Source: Miniphocaeibacter sp964345925 (lineage in GTDB: Bacteria; Bacillota; Clostridia; Tissierellales; Peptoniphilaceae). Taken from it: 64,000 nt of DNA. Of the stretch, positions 45,158 through 53,879 are shown piece by piece. The number at the start of each line of letters is the position of its first letter. Positions within the stretch are counted from its first letter, which is position 1. The notes beneath the pieces are model-generated. The model was not told where the DNA came from. It was given only the letters and a program-made list of their open reading frames with translations, and searched no databases. The position numbers and the translations under genes were made by a program. The stretch spans positions 96,152-160,151 of the forward strand of contig CAYFSP010000001.1 in assembly GCA_964345925.1 (NCBI GenBank), in the 5' to 3' direction.

Positions 45158-45976
45158 TTGAATAAACCTGAAATTGGAAAAAGTGTAATAACAGGAGATT
45201 ATACTATAAATTATTTAGAAGAAGGAAAAGGTTATCCGTTAATATTTATTCATGGATCTGGTCCAGGGGTATCTGCATATGCAAACTGGAGATTAGTGTT
45301 ACCACAAGTAGCTGAAGCTGCTCATTGCTATGCTTTAGATATGCTAGGATTTGGATATTCTGATAAGCCCTTAAATGTTAGTTATGGAATTGAACTATGG
45401 ACTAAACAAATTATAGATTTTATGGATGCATTAAAAATTGAAAAAGCTGACTTAGTAGGAAATTCATTTGGAGGTTCTTTAGCTCTTTCAATGGCTATAA
45501 AATATCCAAATAGAGTACGAAAATTGATTATGATGGGACCTATGGGAATAAATTTTGACCTTACTTATGGATTAAATGAAGTATGGGTATATAAACCTTC
45601 TAAGGAAAATATGTTAAAACTCATTCAAATTTTCTGTTATAACCAAGAATATGCAACTAAAGAATTAGCAGAAACTAGATATAGTGCAAGTACTGAACCT
45701 GGATTCCAAGAAGCTTTTAGTTCAATGTTTCCAGAACCTAGACAAAATTCTGTAGATAATATGTCCTTTGCTGAGGAGCAAATAAGGAAAGTAGAAAATG
45801 AGACATTGATTGTTCATGGACGTGAAGACAAAGTAATCCCTGTAGATAATTCATTTAGATTAATAAGATTAATGAATAATGCTTAGTTACATGTTTTTGG
45901 ACATTGTGGTCATTGGACACAAATTGAAAGAGCAGATGACTTTGCTAATTTAGTTAAGTATTTCATAGGAAAATAA
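45158..45976 (+). pseudogene. Alpha/beta hydrolase, meta-fission product hydrolase type, in-frame TAG
   Basis: Predicted 2-hydroxymuconate-semialdehyde or related ring-fission-product hydrolase (C-C bond hydrolase) giving 2-hydroxypenta-2,4-dienoate plus an acid. The oxyanion region is 'FIHGSGPGVSAYANW', nucleophile Ser103 in 'VGNSFGGS', acid Asp224 in 'HGREDKVIP' and base His252 in 'VFGHCGHWTQ'. A TAG at 45884-45886 (codon 243, probably from CAG Gln) precedes the catalytic His; the frame continues to TAA 45974-45976. Start TTG 45158, nine bases after AAGGAGG. A terminator follows at 45983. Confidence 0.88.
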
Positions 45977-45982
45977 AGATCT

Positions 45983-46020
45983 AAAACATAGAAGTCGCTG
46001 TTTGGCTTCTATGTTTTTTA
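45983..46020 (+). terminator. Terminator within the pathway, after the hydrolase
   Basis: Arms AAAACATAGAAG (45983-45994) and CTTCTATGTTTT (46006-46017), T-rich tail. It splits the five pathway genes into a 2 + 3 arrangement; only 17 bases remain before the hydratase start, so the downstream genes must depend on read-through. Confidence 0.85.
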
Positions 46021-46037
46021 TAAATTAGGAGAGAAAT

Positions 46038-46807
46038 ATGGATAAATTAAATATAATAGCAGATAAATTATATGATGCTGCAAACAATCTATATCAAATA
46101 AATCCAATAGTCGATGATTATAAAAAATTGACCATAGATGATGCATATAATATTCAATTAATCAACCATAAAAAAGAAATTAAAAAAGGTAAGTTTGTTA
46201 CTGGTAAAAAAATAGGGTTAACATCTGAAGGAATGCAAAAAGCTATTGGTGTAGATCAACCAGATTTCGGATTGCTATTTAATGATATGGAAGTAAAGAA
46301 TAATATTATACAAATTAATAAAATATTACAACCTAAAGTAGAAGGAGAATTGGCATTTATTTTAAAAGAAGATATTACTGGTGAAATAACATATGAAAAA
46401 ATATTAGATGCTACAGCTTATGTTTCTCCAGCAATAGAAATTGTTGCCAGTAGAATAAAGGATTGGAAAGTTTCAATAATAGATACTATTGCAGATAATG
46501 CTTCTTGTGGTCAATATGTAATTTCAAATACAAAAATTAATCCTAAAAAGGTTGATTTAAAAAAATAAAAATGTCAATTTATAAAAATGATGAATTTATA
46601 AATAGCGGTTATGCTACAGAAGTTCAAGGGGATCCAGTTAACGCCGTAGTATGGCTTGCTAAAACTCTAGGGAAATATGGAGTAAAATTTAATAAGGATG
46701 ACATAATATTATCAGGAGCTTTCATTGCTGCTATACCAGCTTCCAAAAATGATAAATTCCTTTGTGATTATTATGAATATGGGAAATTAGAGATACAATT
46801 TGAATAA
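46038..46807 (+). pseudogene. 2-oxopent-4-enoate hydratase, frameshifted
   Basis: DmpE/MhpD-type hydratase of the FAH-like superfamily, adding water to 2-hydroxypenta-2,4-dienoate to form 4-hydroxy-2-oxovalerate. The first part has 'GKFVTGKKIGLTSEGMQKAI' and 'PKVEGELAFILKEDITGE' (metal-binding Glu), 'IADNASCGQYVIS'; the second 'GDPVNAVVWLAKTLGKYGV' and 'LSGAFIAAIPASK'. The frame breaks at seven A (46559-46565), followed immediately by TAA (46566-46568); one extra A would restore a continuous 256-residue protein ('VDLKKIKMSIYKNDEF'). The downstream part is complete. Confidence 0.88.
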
Positions 46808-46823
46808 GCATAGGAGAAATATT

Positions 46824-47703
46824 ATGGATAAAATAAAAGTCGGAATCATCGGACCAGGTAATATTGGTCAAGATTTAATGATTAAAATTGGAAGAAGTAA
46901 ATACTTGGATCTTGCTTGTGTAGTTAATATAAGAGAATCAAAAGGATTAGAGCATGCTCGAAAACTAGGAGTAGATGCATCACCATTAGGTGTGGATTAT
47001 ATGATTGAAAAATATAGTAATGATATTAAGATAGTATTTGCTGCTACATCAGCTAAGGCTCATTTAGCAGCATATAAAAAACTACAGAATGCAGGTATGT
47101 TTGTTTTGGATTTAACTCCTGCAGCAGTGGCTCCTTATTGTGTTCCTGCTGTTAATTTAGATAAAAATATGCTAAAGAAAAAAGAAGTAAATCTAGTGAC
47201 ATGTGCTGGTCAAGCTACAACACCTATGGTTGCAGCTATTAATGAAGTAGCAGATGTATATTACGTAGAAATCGTTTCTTCTCTAAGTTCAAAAAGTGCA
47301 GGTGCTGGAACTAGAGCTAATATAGATGAATTCACAGAAACCACTAGAAATGCACTTACATCAATAGGAGGAGCCGATAATGCAAAAGTAATAATAATAT
47401 TAAATCCAGCAGAGCCTCCTATATATGAGTAACACAATTTATGTACGAGTAAGAAATCTTGACATGAAAAAAATTAACAACGCTGCTAAAAATTGTTTAA
47501 ATAAAATGAAGGAATATGTTCCAGGTGTTAGATTTAAGATGGAGCCAACTTTTAAAGATTTGAAGGATGATATTGTTATGATGATAATTGAAGTTGAAGG
47601 CCTTGGAGATTTTTTACCAGTATATTCAGGAAATTTAGATATTATAAACGCATCTGCAATAAAAATAGCAGAAGAAAAAGCAAAGATATTATTGGGGGTA
47701 TAA
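46824..47703 (+). pseudogene. Acetaldehyde dehydrogenase (acylating), frameshifted
   Basis: DmpF/MhpF-type enzyme that turns acetaldehyde from the aldolase into acetyl-CoA with NAD+ and CoA. The nucleotide motif is 'VGIIGPGNIGQDLMIKIG' and the catalytic Cys127 is in 'LVTCAGQATTP'. The frame is broken in the AT repeat at 47421-47426 near the conserved 'ILNPAEPPIY'; two bases more (another AT) would continue into 'MSNTIYVRVRNLDM'. Otherwise the protein would be about 293 residues. AGGAG precedes the ATG at 46824. It is followed two bases later by the aldolase gene, its usual partner in a channelling complex. Confidence 0.88.
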
Positions 47704-47704
47704 T

Positions 47705-48714
47705 ATGTCTAAAATAATTATAACCGATACAACTTTAAGAGATGGAAGTCATAGCGTTAAGCATAATTTCACATTAGATAATATTAAAGATATATGTAAA
47801 GGTCTTGATGATGCAGGTGTTGATATTATTGAGGTTGGTCATGGAGATGGGTTAACAGGATCTACAATTAATTATGGATTTTCTAAATATAATGATTTTG
47901 AAATGTTAAAAGCTGCAAAGTCAGTTATAAAAAATTCGAAACTTGCAACATTATTACTTCCAGGTATAGGAACAGTAACTGACTTAGAAAAAGCTAAGGA
48001 ATTAGGAGTGGATATAGTAAGAATAGCAACACATGTAACTGAAGCTGATATAGCTCAACAACATATTGTAGAAGCAAAAAATATGGGATATTTCGTTGTT
48101 GGATTTCTTATGATGGCCCATAGAGCTCCAGCTGATAGAGTATTATTAGAAGCAAAAAAATGGAGTCTTATGGAGCTGATGTTGTTTATGCAACTGATTC
48201 TGCTGGAGCAATGGTTCCTAGTGAAGTAGAAGAAAAAATAGGATTGCTTTCACGAAGTTTAAATATCCCAGTAGGATTTCACTCTCACAATAATTTAGGA
48301 TTAGCAATAGGTAATTCTTTAGCTGCTTTAAAAAATGGAGCAACCTATATAGATAGTTCACTTGGAGGCCTTGGAGCTGGTGCAGGAAATACCAATACTG
48401 AAATGTTGGTAGCAGTTTTAAATAAAATTGGATATAATCATAACGCTAATCTATTTGAAGCTATGGATGCAAGTTCTAAAATATTAAACCCTATTTTAAA
48501 AAAATATAATGTTGAATTACCAGTACTTGTTGATTCAATTATGTTAGGATATTCAGGAATTTATTCTAGCTTCATGCTACATGCTAGAAGGGCTGCTGAA
48601 AGGTTTAATGTTGATTATCGTGATATTATGTTAGAACTTGGTAAGAGAGAAGCTGTTGGTGGTCAAGAAGATTGGATTGTAGAAATTGCAAAAAATATTA
48701 GTGAAAATAAATAA
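47705..48714 (+). pseudogene. 4-hydroxy-2-oxovalerate aldolase, frameshifted
   Basis: DmpG-type class II aldolase that splits 4-hydroxy-2-oxovalerate into pyruvate and acetaldehyde, which the preceding dehydrogenase uses. N terminus 'IIITDTTLRDGSHSVKHNFT' with the metal Asp, later 'GFHSHNNLGLAIGNSLAALK' with the metal His residues and 'LGGLGAGAGNTNTEMLVAV'. The break is at seven A (48154-48160): one more A would give 'EAKKMESYGADVVYATDSAG' and a normal protein of about 336 residues. A strong terminator follows at 48718. Confidence 0.89.
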
Positions 48715-48717
48715 TAT

Positions 48718-48765
48718 AAAAATAAAGGTACCTTAAAATATATACTTAAAGGCACCTTTATTTTG
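48718..48765 (+). terminator. Terminator of the meta-cleavage genes
   Basis: Arms AAAATAAAGGTACC (48719-48732) and GGCACCTTTATTTT (48751-48764) with one mismatch; the right arm ends in a T run. It closes the pathway. Confidence 0.85.
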
Positions 48766-48770
48766 TGTTA

Positions 48771-48798
48771 TGTTATAATGATTCAAAATCATGATTAT
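48771..48798 (+). promoter_or_regulatory. Promoter with palindromic operator-like site, copy 1
   Basis: Extended -10 TGTTATAAT (48771-48779) followed by AATCATGATTAT (48787-48798), which contains the 10-base palindrome AATCATGATT. The same 12-base word is at 49542-49553 next to another -10. Confidence 0.65.
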
Positions 48799-48828
48799 TT
48801 AATAATCAAAATAATGAAAGGAGAAAAT

Positions 48829-49446
48829 ATGGATAGATTAAAAATTAAAGATGATAAGATAAATCTTTTTACTTGTCAAAATATTAAATCTTTAGAAATA
48901 TTAAAGAGGGATAATAGAATAGTAAACAAAAAAGATTATATTGAAGAGAGTTTTGGAGTAATAGCTGATATATTTATTCGATGATATGATTGGTTCATAA
49001 AAGAAGCAGAAAAAAGGGTTGTAAAACCAACTGGAGCTGAATATCATATATGGTGTAGTACCAATGCAGAAAATTGCATGAAGCCAATTGAGGATGAAGT
49101 TATTTACATATTAAAAGTTCCAATAGACATGGTTATCTTTTTTGATTCAATAAAATGGGATCATGTGTTAAATCGTAGATATGTTCCAAAAGATGATAAT
49201 GACTATAGAAAATATATTGAATATTTAAAGAGTAAGGGTATTAAAAGTGAATATGATATTTTTGATGATAGAAAGGGGAATATGAATTTAGTAGAAAGAC
49301 AAAAAATAATAGATAGTTGGCCTAGGATTTTTAATATTAAAAACTCCCCAATTGAATTTATTCAAGCCAATATATGGGAAATAAAAGAAGAATGGATTCA
49401 AGATATAGTATATTTTGAAGGACATATTCCTAAGAATTATTATTAA
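48829..49446 (+). pseudogene. DUF3841-like protein, in-frame TGA
   Basis: Resembles the DUF3841 family: 'YDWFIKEAEKRVVKPTG' with 'EYHIWCST', the conserved 'FFDSIKWDHVLNRRYVP', 'IDSWPRIFNI' and the closing 'IQANIWEIKEEWIQDI'. The function of the family is unknown. A TGA at 48982-48984 lies just before the conserved 'YDWF' and breaks a 205-codon frame; AGA or another single-base neighbour would restore it. AAAGGAG precedes the ATG at 48829. It stands between the meta-cleavage and betaine genes and shares an operator-like word with the transporter promoter. Confidence 0.72.
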
Positions 49447-49538
49447 ATAATAATCATAACTAATTTATAAATCAAATAAATCCAAAAATATATAAATATG
49501 ATGCTTTAATTATATTTTTATGATAAATTATGTCATAA

Positions 49539-49579
49539 TATAATCATGATTATAATAAAATCATAATTACAATATGATT
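49539..49579 (+). promoter_or_regulatory. Promoter with palindromic operator-like sites, copy 2, before the transporter
   Basis: TATAAT (49539-49544) overlaps the perfect 14-base palindrome ATAATCATGATTAT (49540-49553). Just downstream, AATCATA (49559-49565) and TATGATT (49573-49579) form another inverted repeat of a related word. The -35 is weak. The TetR regulator at 53880 is the nearest candidate to bind. Confidence 0.65.
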
Positions 49580-49607
49580 AATTAATTAAGGAGAAAAGGA
49601 GTGAAGT

Positions 49608-51161
49608 ATGAAAAGAGAAAAAAATAGTTTCAAAAAGGAAACGATTTTTATTGTTTCCATGCTATTAGTAGTTATTATAGTGCTTTGGGGTTTATTACAT
49701 ACTGCAAGTTTTGAAGGCACTGCTAACTTAGTTTTTAACTTTTTATCGAAAAATTTTAGTTGGCTTTATACTTTAGCAATGACATCGTTTGTAGTTTTTG
49801 CAATTTGGATCGGGTTTTTAAGCAAGTATAGAAATATAAAATTAGGCTCTGATGATTCAAAACCTGAATATAAAACTATTACGTGGTTTGTAATGCTATT
49901 TTCAGCAGGAATGGGAATAGGATTGGTGTTTTGGGGTATTGCAGAACCGTTAAGCCATTATTTACAACCTGCGGTTGGAATAGAAGGTGGATCTTTAGAA
50001 GCAGCAAAATTTGCAATGGAGAAATCGTTTCTCCATTGGGGATTACATCCTTGGGCAAATTATTGTATCATCGGTTTAAGCTTGGCATATGTTCAGTTTA
50101 GACTTAATAAGCCAGCTCAAGTTAGTAGTATATTTATCCCTTTACTTGGAGAGGAAAAAGCTAAAGGTGGAATAGGTAAACTAATTGATATTTTAGCGGT
50201 TTTTGCAACTGCAGGAGGTATGGCAACATCATTAGGGTTAGGAACATACCAAATCAACAGTGGACTTAACTATTTATTTGGTATTCCAGAAAGTACTACA
50301 GTACAGTTGATTATAGTAATTGGTATTACAATTATATATACTGGTACTGCTGTAGCAGGTATAGAAAAGGGCATTGCGACAATATCTAATTTGAATATGG
50401 TTTTAGTTGCAGTTTTATTACTAGGATCATTTATGTTTGGACCAACAGTTAAAATTTTAAGTGTATTCATAGAGAGCACTGGTTTATATTTACAGAGATT
50501 TTTAAGTAGTTCTTTAGAGATGGGAGCATTTAACAAGGACACTTGGTATAGTGGATGGACTATTTTTTACTGGGCATGGTGGATATCATGGGCACCTTTT
50601 GTTGGAATATTTATTGCAAGAATATCGAAGGGAAGAACTATTAAAGAGTTTGTTGCTGGAGTTTTATTAGTACCAGCTATATTATCATTTTTATGGTTTG
50701 CTATATTTGGAAGTATCGATTTCAAAATGGATATGTCAATTCTTGCAGAAGCTGCAAAAAATACGACAACGGCATTTTTTTATAGTAATGAATGAAATTC
50801 CGTTTGGAACATTTTATCCATTGTTACTATAATATTATTATTTACATTTTTTATCACTTCTGCAAATTCAGCAACTTTTGTTCCTGGAATGCTTTGTGAT
50901 GAAGGAAAATTAGAACCTAGTAAAAAGAAGATGGGAGTATGGGGAGTATTAATTTCTGCATTAACATTGGCATTGATGTTAGGAACAAGTAATGGATTAA
51001 ATATGTTACAGACAATTTCTATTGTGGCAGCATTTCCATTTATATTTATAATGTTCTTTGTCATGTATGCGCTAAAGAAAGCTTTGGATAAGGATCCTTA
51101 TATTATAAAAATGGAAAAAGAGAAAAAATTAGCAAAAGAGAAAATGAGCATAAAAAATTAG
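49608..51161 (+). pseudogene. BCCT family betaine/carnitine/choline transporter with two compensating indels
   Basis: About 517 codons, 12 predicted membrane helices, with the family signatures 'FSAGMGIGLVFWGIAEPLSH' and the substrate-box 'YWAWWISWAPFVGIFIARIS'. A TGA occurs in frame at 50793-50795. If one T is removed from the seven T at 50775-50781 and one A added at 50808-50809, the segment becomes 'TAFFIVMNEIPFGNILSIV', which fits the conserved BCCT pattern 'TALFxMLEQLPxGxILS' exactly. So the lesion is probably two opposite one-base shifts 28 bases apart. The substrate is likely glycine betaine, given the reductase genes behind it. Confidence 0.88.
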
Positions 51162-51170
51162 GAGGATATT

Positions 51171-52499
51171 ATGAAGAGACTTGAAATAGGAAATTTTCAT
51201 GTAAAGAATGTTGTTTTTGGTGATAAGACTTCTTATAAAGATGGTTTATTGATCATTAACAAAGAAGAGGCAATGAATTATATATTAGAAGATGAACATA
51301 TTACATCTTTAGACTTAAAAATTGCCAAACCTGGAGAGGATATTAGAATAGTTCCAGTAAAAGAAGCTGTTGAACCAAGAATAAGACCTGATGGTAGACC
51401 ATTATTTCCAGGAGTAACAGGTGATCTTGCTCCAACAGGAGAAGGTATTGTACATGCTTTAAAAGGAATTAGTGTTTTAGGTGTAGGAAAGCATTATGGT
51501 AGTTTTGGTGATGGTGTAGTAGATATGGGCGGAAAAGGTCAAAAATATACTCTATTTGGTCAATTGATTAATATAGTATTGATTGCTGACACCGATGAGG
51601 AAGAAGAGAGATTTGAACAACAGAAAAAAATCATGCAATAAGATGGGGTGCTCATAGATTAGCTGAATATATTGGTGCTGCAGTTAAGGACTTAGTACCA
51701 GAGGATACGGAAGTTTATGAATTTGAAGGCGTTACTAAAAGGGATGATAATACAAGTAAATTACCATCAGTAGTTTTAGTAATGCAACCACAATCTCAAA
51801 TGGAGATGATGGGTTATAATGATTTAATTTATGGATGGGATATGAACCATTATGTACCAACCTTTATTAATCCTAATGAAATTCTAGATGGTGCATTAAT
51901 ATCAGGAAGCTTTATGCCTTCCTCATCAAAATGGTCAACTTACGATATGCAAAACTTTGAAACTATTAAAGAATTATATTCTAGACATGGTAAGGAGATT
52001 AACTTCTTAGGAGTTATTCTTTCAAATTTAAATGTTTCATTGGAGCAAAAGGAAAGGTCAGCAATATTTGTTGCAAATATAGCAAAATCATTAGGAGCAG
52101 ATGGAGCGATAGTTACAGAAGAAGGATATGGAAATTCTGATGTTGATTATGTTAGATGTATTGTAGCATTAGAGGATGTAGGAGTAAAAACTGTAGGTAT
52201 TAGTAATGAATGTACAGGAAGAGATGGGATGTCTCAACCTTTAGTAGTATTAAATGAAAAAGCCAATGCTTTAGTTTCAACAGGAAATGTTTCAAATTTA
52301 GTTGAATTGCCACCATGTAAAACTGTTTATCGAGAATTAGCAGCATTAGGTAGAGATGGATTATCAGGAGGTTGGGAAGGTGATGAAAAACTAGGACCTT
52401 CAGTTAGAGAAGATGGATCAATTATATTAGAGAATAATGCTATGTTCTGTGGTGATGGTATAAGTGGATGGTCTGTAAAAACCGTTAAGGAATTTTAGG
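51171..52499 (+). pseudogene. grdI: Betaine/sarcosine reductase component B, proprotein-type subunit (GrdI/GrdG), frameshifted
   Basis: Component B carries the substrate-specific step of Stickland-type reductases; this subunit is normally made as a proprotein and cleaved to give a pyruvoyl cofactor. N terminus 'LEIGNFHVKNVVFGDKTSYK'; second part 'VVLVMQPQSQMEMMGYNDLI', 'GSFMPSSSKWSTYDMQNF', 'TEEGYGNSDVDYVRC' and 'NECTGRDGMSQPLV'. The break is at seven A (51624-51630); one more A gives 'EQQKKNHAIRWGAHRLAEYI', a well-conserved segment, and about 442 residues. I cannot place the cleavage residue with certainty. The betaine assignment is from the BCCT gene ahead; sarcosine is possible. Confidence 0.86.
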
Positions 52500-52507
52500 A
52501 GGTAAAT

Positions 52508-53806
52508 ATGAAAAAAGTTGTACATTATATAAATCAATTTTTTGCTGGTATCGGTGGAGAAGAAAAAGCCGATGTTAAACCTGAAATACGAGAAGGAGTT
52601 GTAGGGCCAGGATTAGAATTAGATAAAAAAATAGATGGAAAAGTTACTCATACTATTATTTGTGGAGATAACTATTTTGGAAGTAATACAGATGCAGCAA
52701 TAGAAGAAATATTATGAATGCTTGAAAATTTAGAATTTGATGCTTTTGTTGCTGGATCGGCTTTTCAAGCAGGTAGATATAGTGTAGCTTGTGGTAATAT
52801 ATGTAAAGCTGTTCAAGAAAAATTTAATGTACCAGTTATTACTTCAATGAATATTGAAAACCCTGGTGTAGAAATGTTTAAAACCGATATGATAATCTTT
52901 GAAGGCGGGAAGTCAGCTGCTTCAATGAGAAAAAATATTGCACCTATGGCAGATTATTTAAATAGATTATTAAATGGTGAAGATTTAGGTTCTGCAGAAG
53001 AAGAAGGATATTTCTCAAGAGGGATAAGAAGACAAGTTTGGCTAGAAAAACCTGTTAAAGCATCAAAACGTGGTGTAGATATGCTTATAAAAAAATTGGC
53101 AGGTGAGGAATATAAAACTGAGCTAGTAATAGAAGCAAAGGAAGTAATTCCAATGGCGGCCCCTATAAAGGATCTTAAGAAAGCAAATATTGCCGTAGTA
53201 ACAAGCGGTGGTATAGTGCCTATTGATAATCCTGATAGAATACAATCAGCATCTGCAACTAGATGGGGTAGATATGATATATCACAAATGGATACATTAA
53301 AGAGTGGGGAATTTAAAACGATTCATGCTGGTTTCGATCCAGAGGCTGCAGACAATGATCCAAATAGAATAAACCCAATAGATGTATTAAGAGAAATGGA
53401 GAAAGAAGGAATTTATGGAAAATTACATCCATATTTCTATTCAACAGTAGGAACAGGAACTACACAGGCAGAAGCTTCTAGAATGGGTAAAGAAATTGTA
53501 GAATACCTTAAAGAAGATAATGTAGATGGTGTTATACTAACTTCTACGTGAGGTACTTGTACACGTTGCGGTGCAACTATGGTTAAAGAAATAGAAAAAG
53601 CAGGTATACCTGTAGTACAAATGTGTAACTTAGTTCCAGTAGCACAAACGGTAGGAGTAAATAAGATAGTACCTACCATTTCCATACCTTATCCTTTAGG
53701 GGATCCTAGTACTCCAGAAGTAGTTCAACATAAATCAAGATATGATAGAGTAAAAAGAGCATTAGACTCTCTTACAGTAGAAATTGAAGAACCTACTATA
53801 TTCTAG
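52508..53806 (+). pseudogene. grdH: Betaine/sarcosine reductase component B selenoprotein (GrdH/GrdF), one extra in-frame TGA
   Basis: Selenoprotein subunit of component B, about 432 residues. 'KVVHYINQFFAGIGGEEKAD' opens it, 'FDAFVAGSAFQAGRYSVACG' follows, and 'STVGTGTTQAEASRMGKEIV' precedes the selenocysteine. The TGA at 53549-53551 is read as Sec in 'TST-U-GTCTRCGATM', the UxxCxxC motif of the family, and should not be called a stop. A second TGA at 52715-52717 ('EEIL-x-MLENLEFD') is not a conserved Sec position and looks like a nonsense change (for example from AGA). AGGAGG precedes the ATG. GrdA, GrdC and GrdD are not in the window. Confidence 0.88.
53549..53580 (+). promoter_or_regulatory. 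Selenocysteine UGA and candidate bacterial SECIS
   Basis: TGA at 53549-53551 followed 13 bases later by a hairpin GTTGC-GGT-GCAAC (53565-53577), placed where bacterial SelB-dependent SECIS elements lie. The downstream codons encode the two family cysteines. The hairpin is small, so this part is a candidate only. Confidence 0.7.
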
Positions 53807-53809
53807 GAT

Positions 53810-53844
53810 AAAAAATAAGCAAGGCTAGTTCTTGCTTATTTTTT
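53810..53844 (+). terminator. Terminator after grdH
   Basis: Perfect 14-base arms AAAAAATAAGCAAG (53810-53823) and CTTGCTTATTTTTT (53831-53844) around GCTAGTT. Confidence 0.92.
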
Positions 53845-53879
53845 ATGATATATTATCTTTAGTAAGTAGGAGGGATTAT

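Noticed and set aside
46571..46807. The second halves of the broken genes as separate small genes (also 44749-44979, 47425-47703, 48160-48714, 50889-51161, 51782-52498, 52718-53551)
   Set aside because: Each continues the family alignment of the preceding part exactly and has no ribosome site of its own.
44713..52717. Alternative genetic code or pyrrolysine as the cause of the in-frame stops
   Set aside because: TAA, TAG and TGA all occur once or more inside frames, only in this block, and the other lesions are frameshifts. A reassigned codon would appear in the housekeeping genes as well, and those use the same stops normally.
52715..52717. Second selenocysteine codon in grdH
   Set aside because: It is not at a conserved Sec or Cys position of the family and no convincing hairpin follows it; treated as a probable nonsense change.
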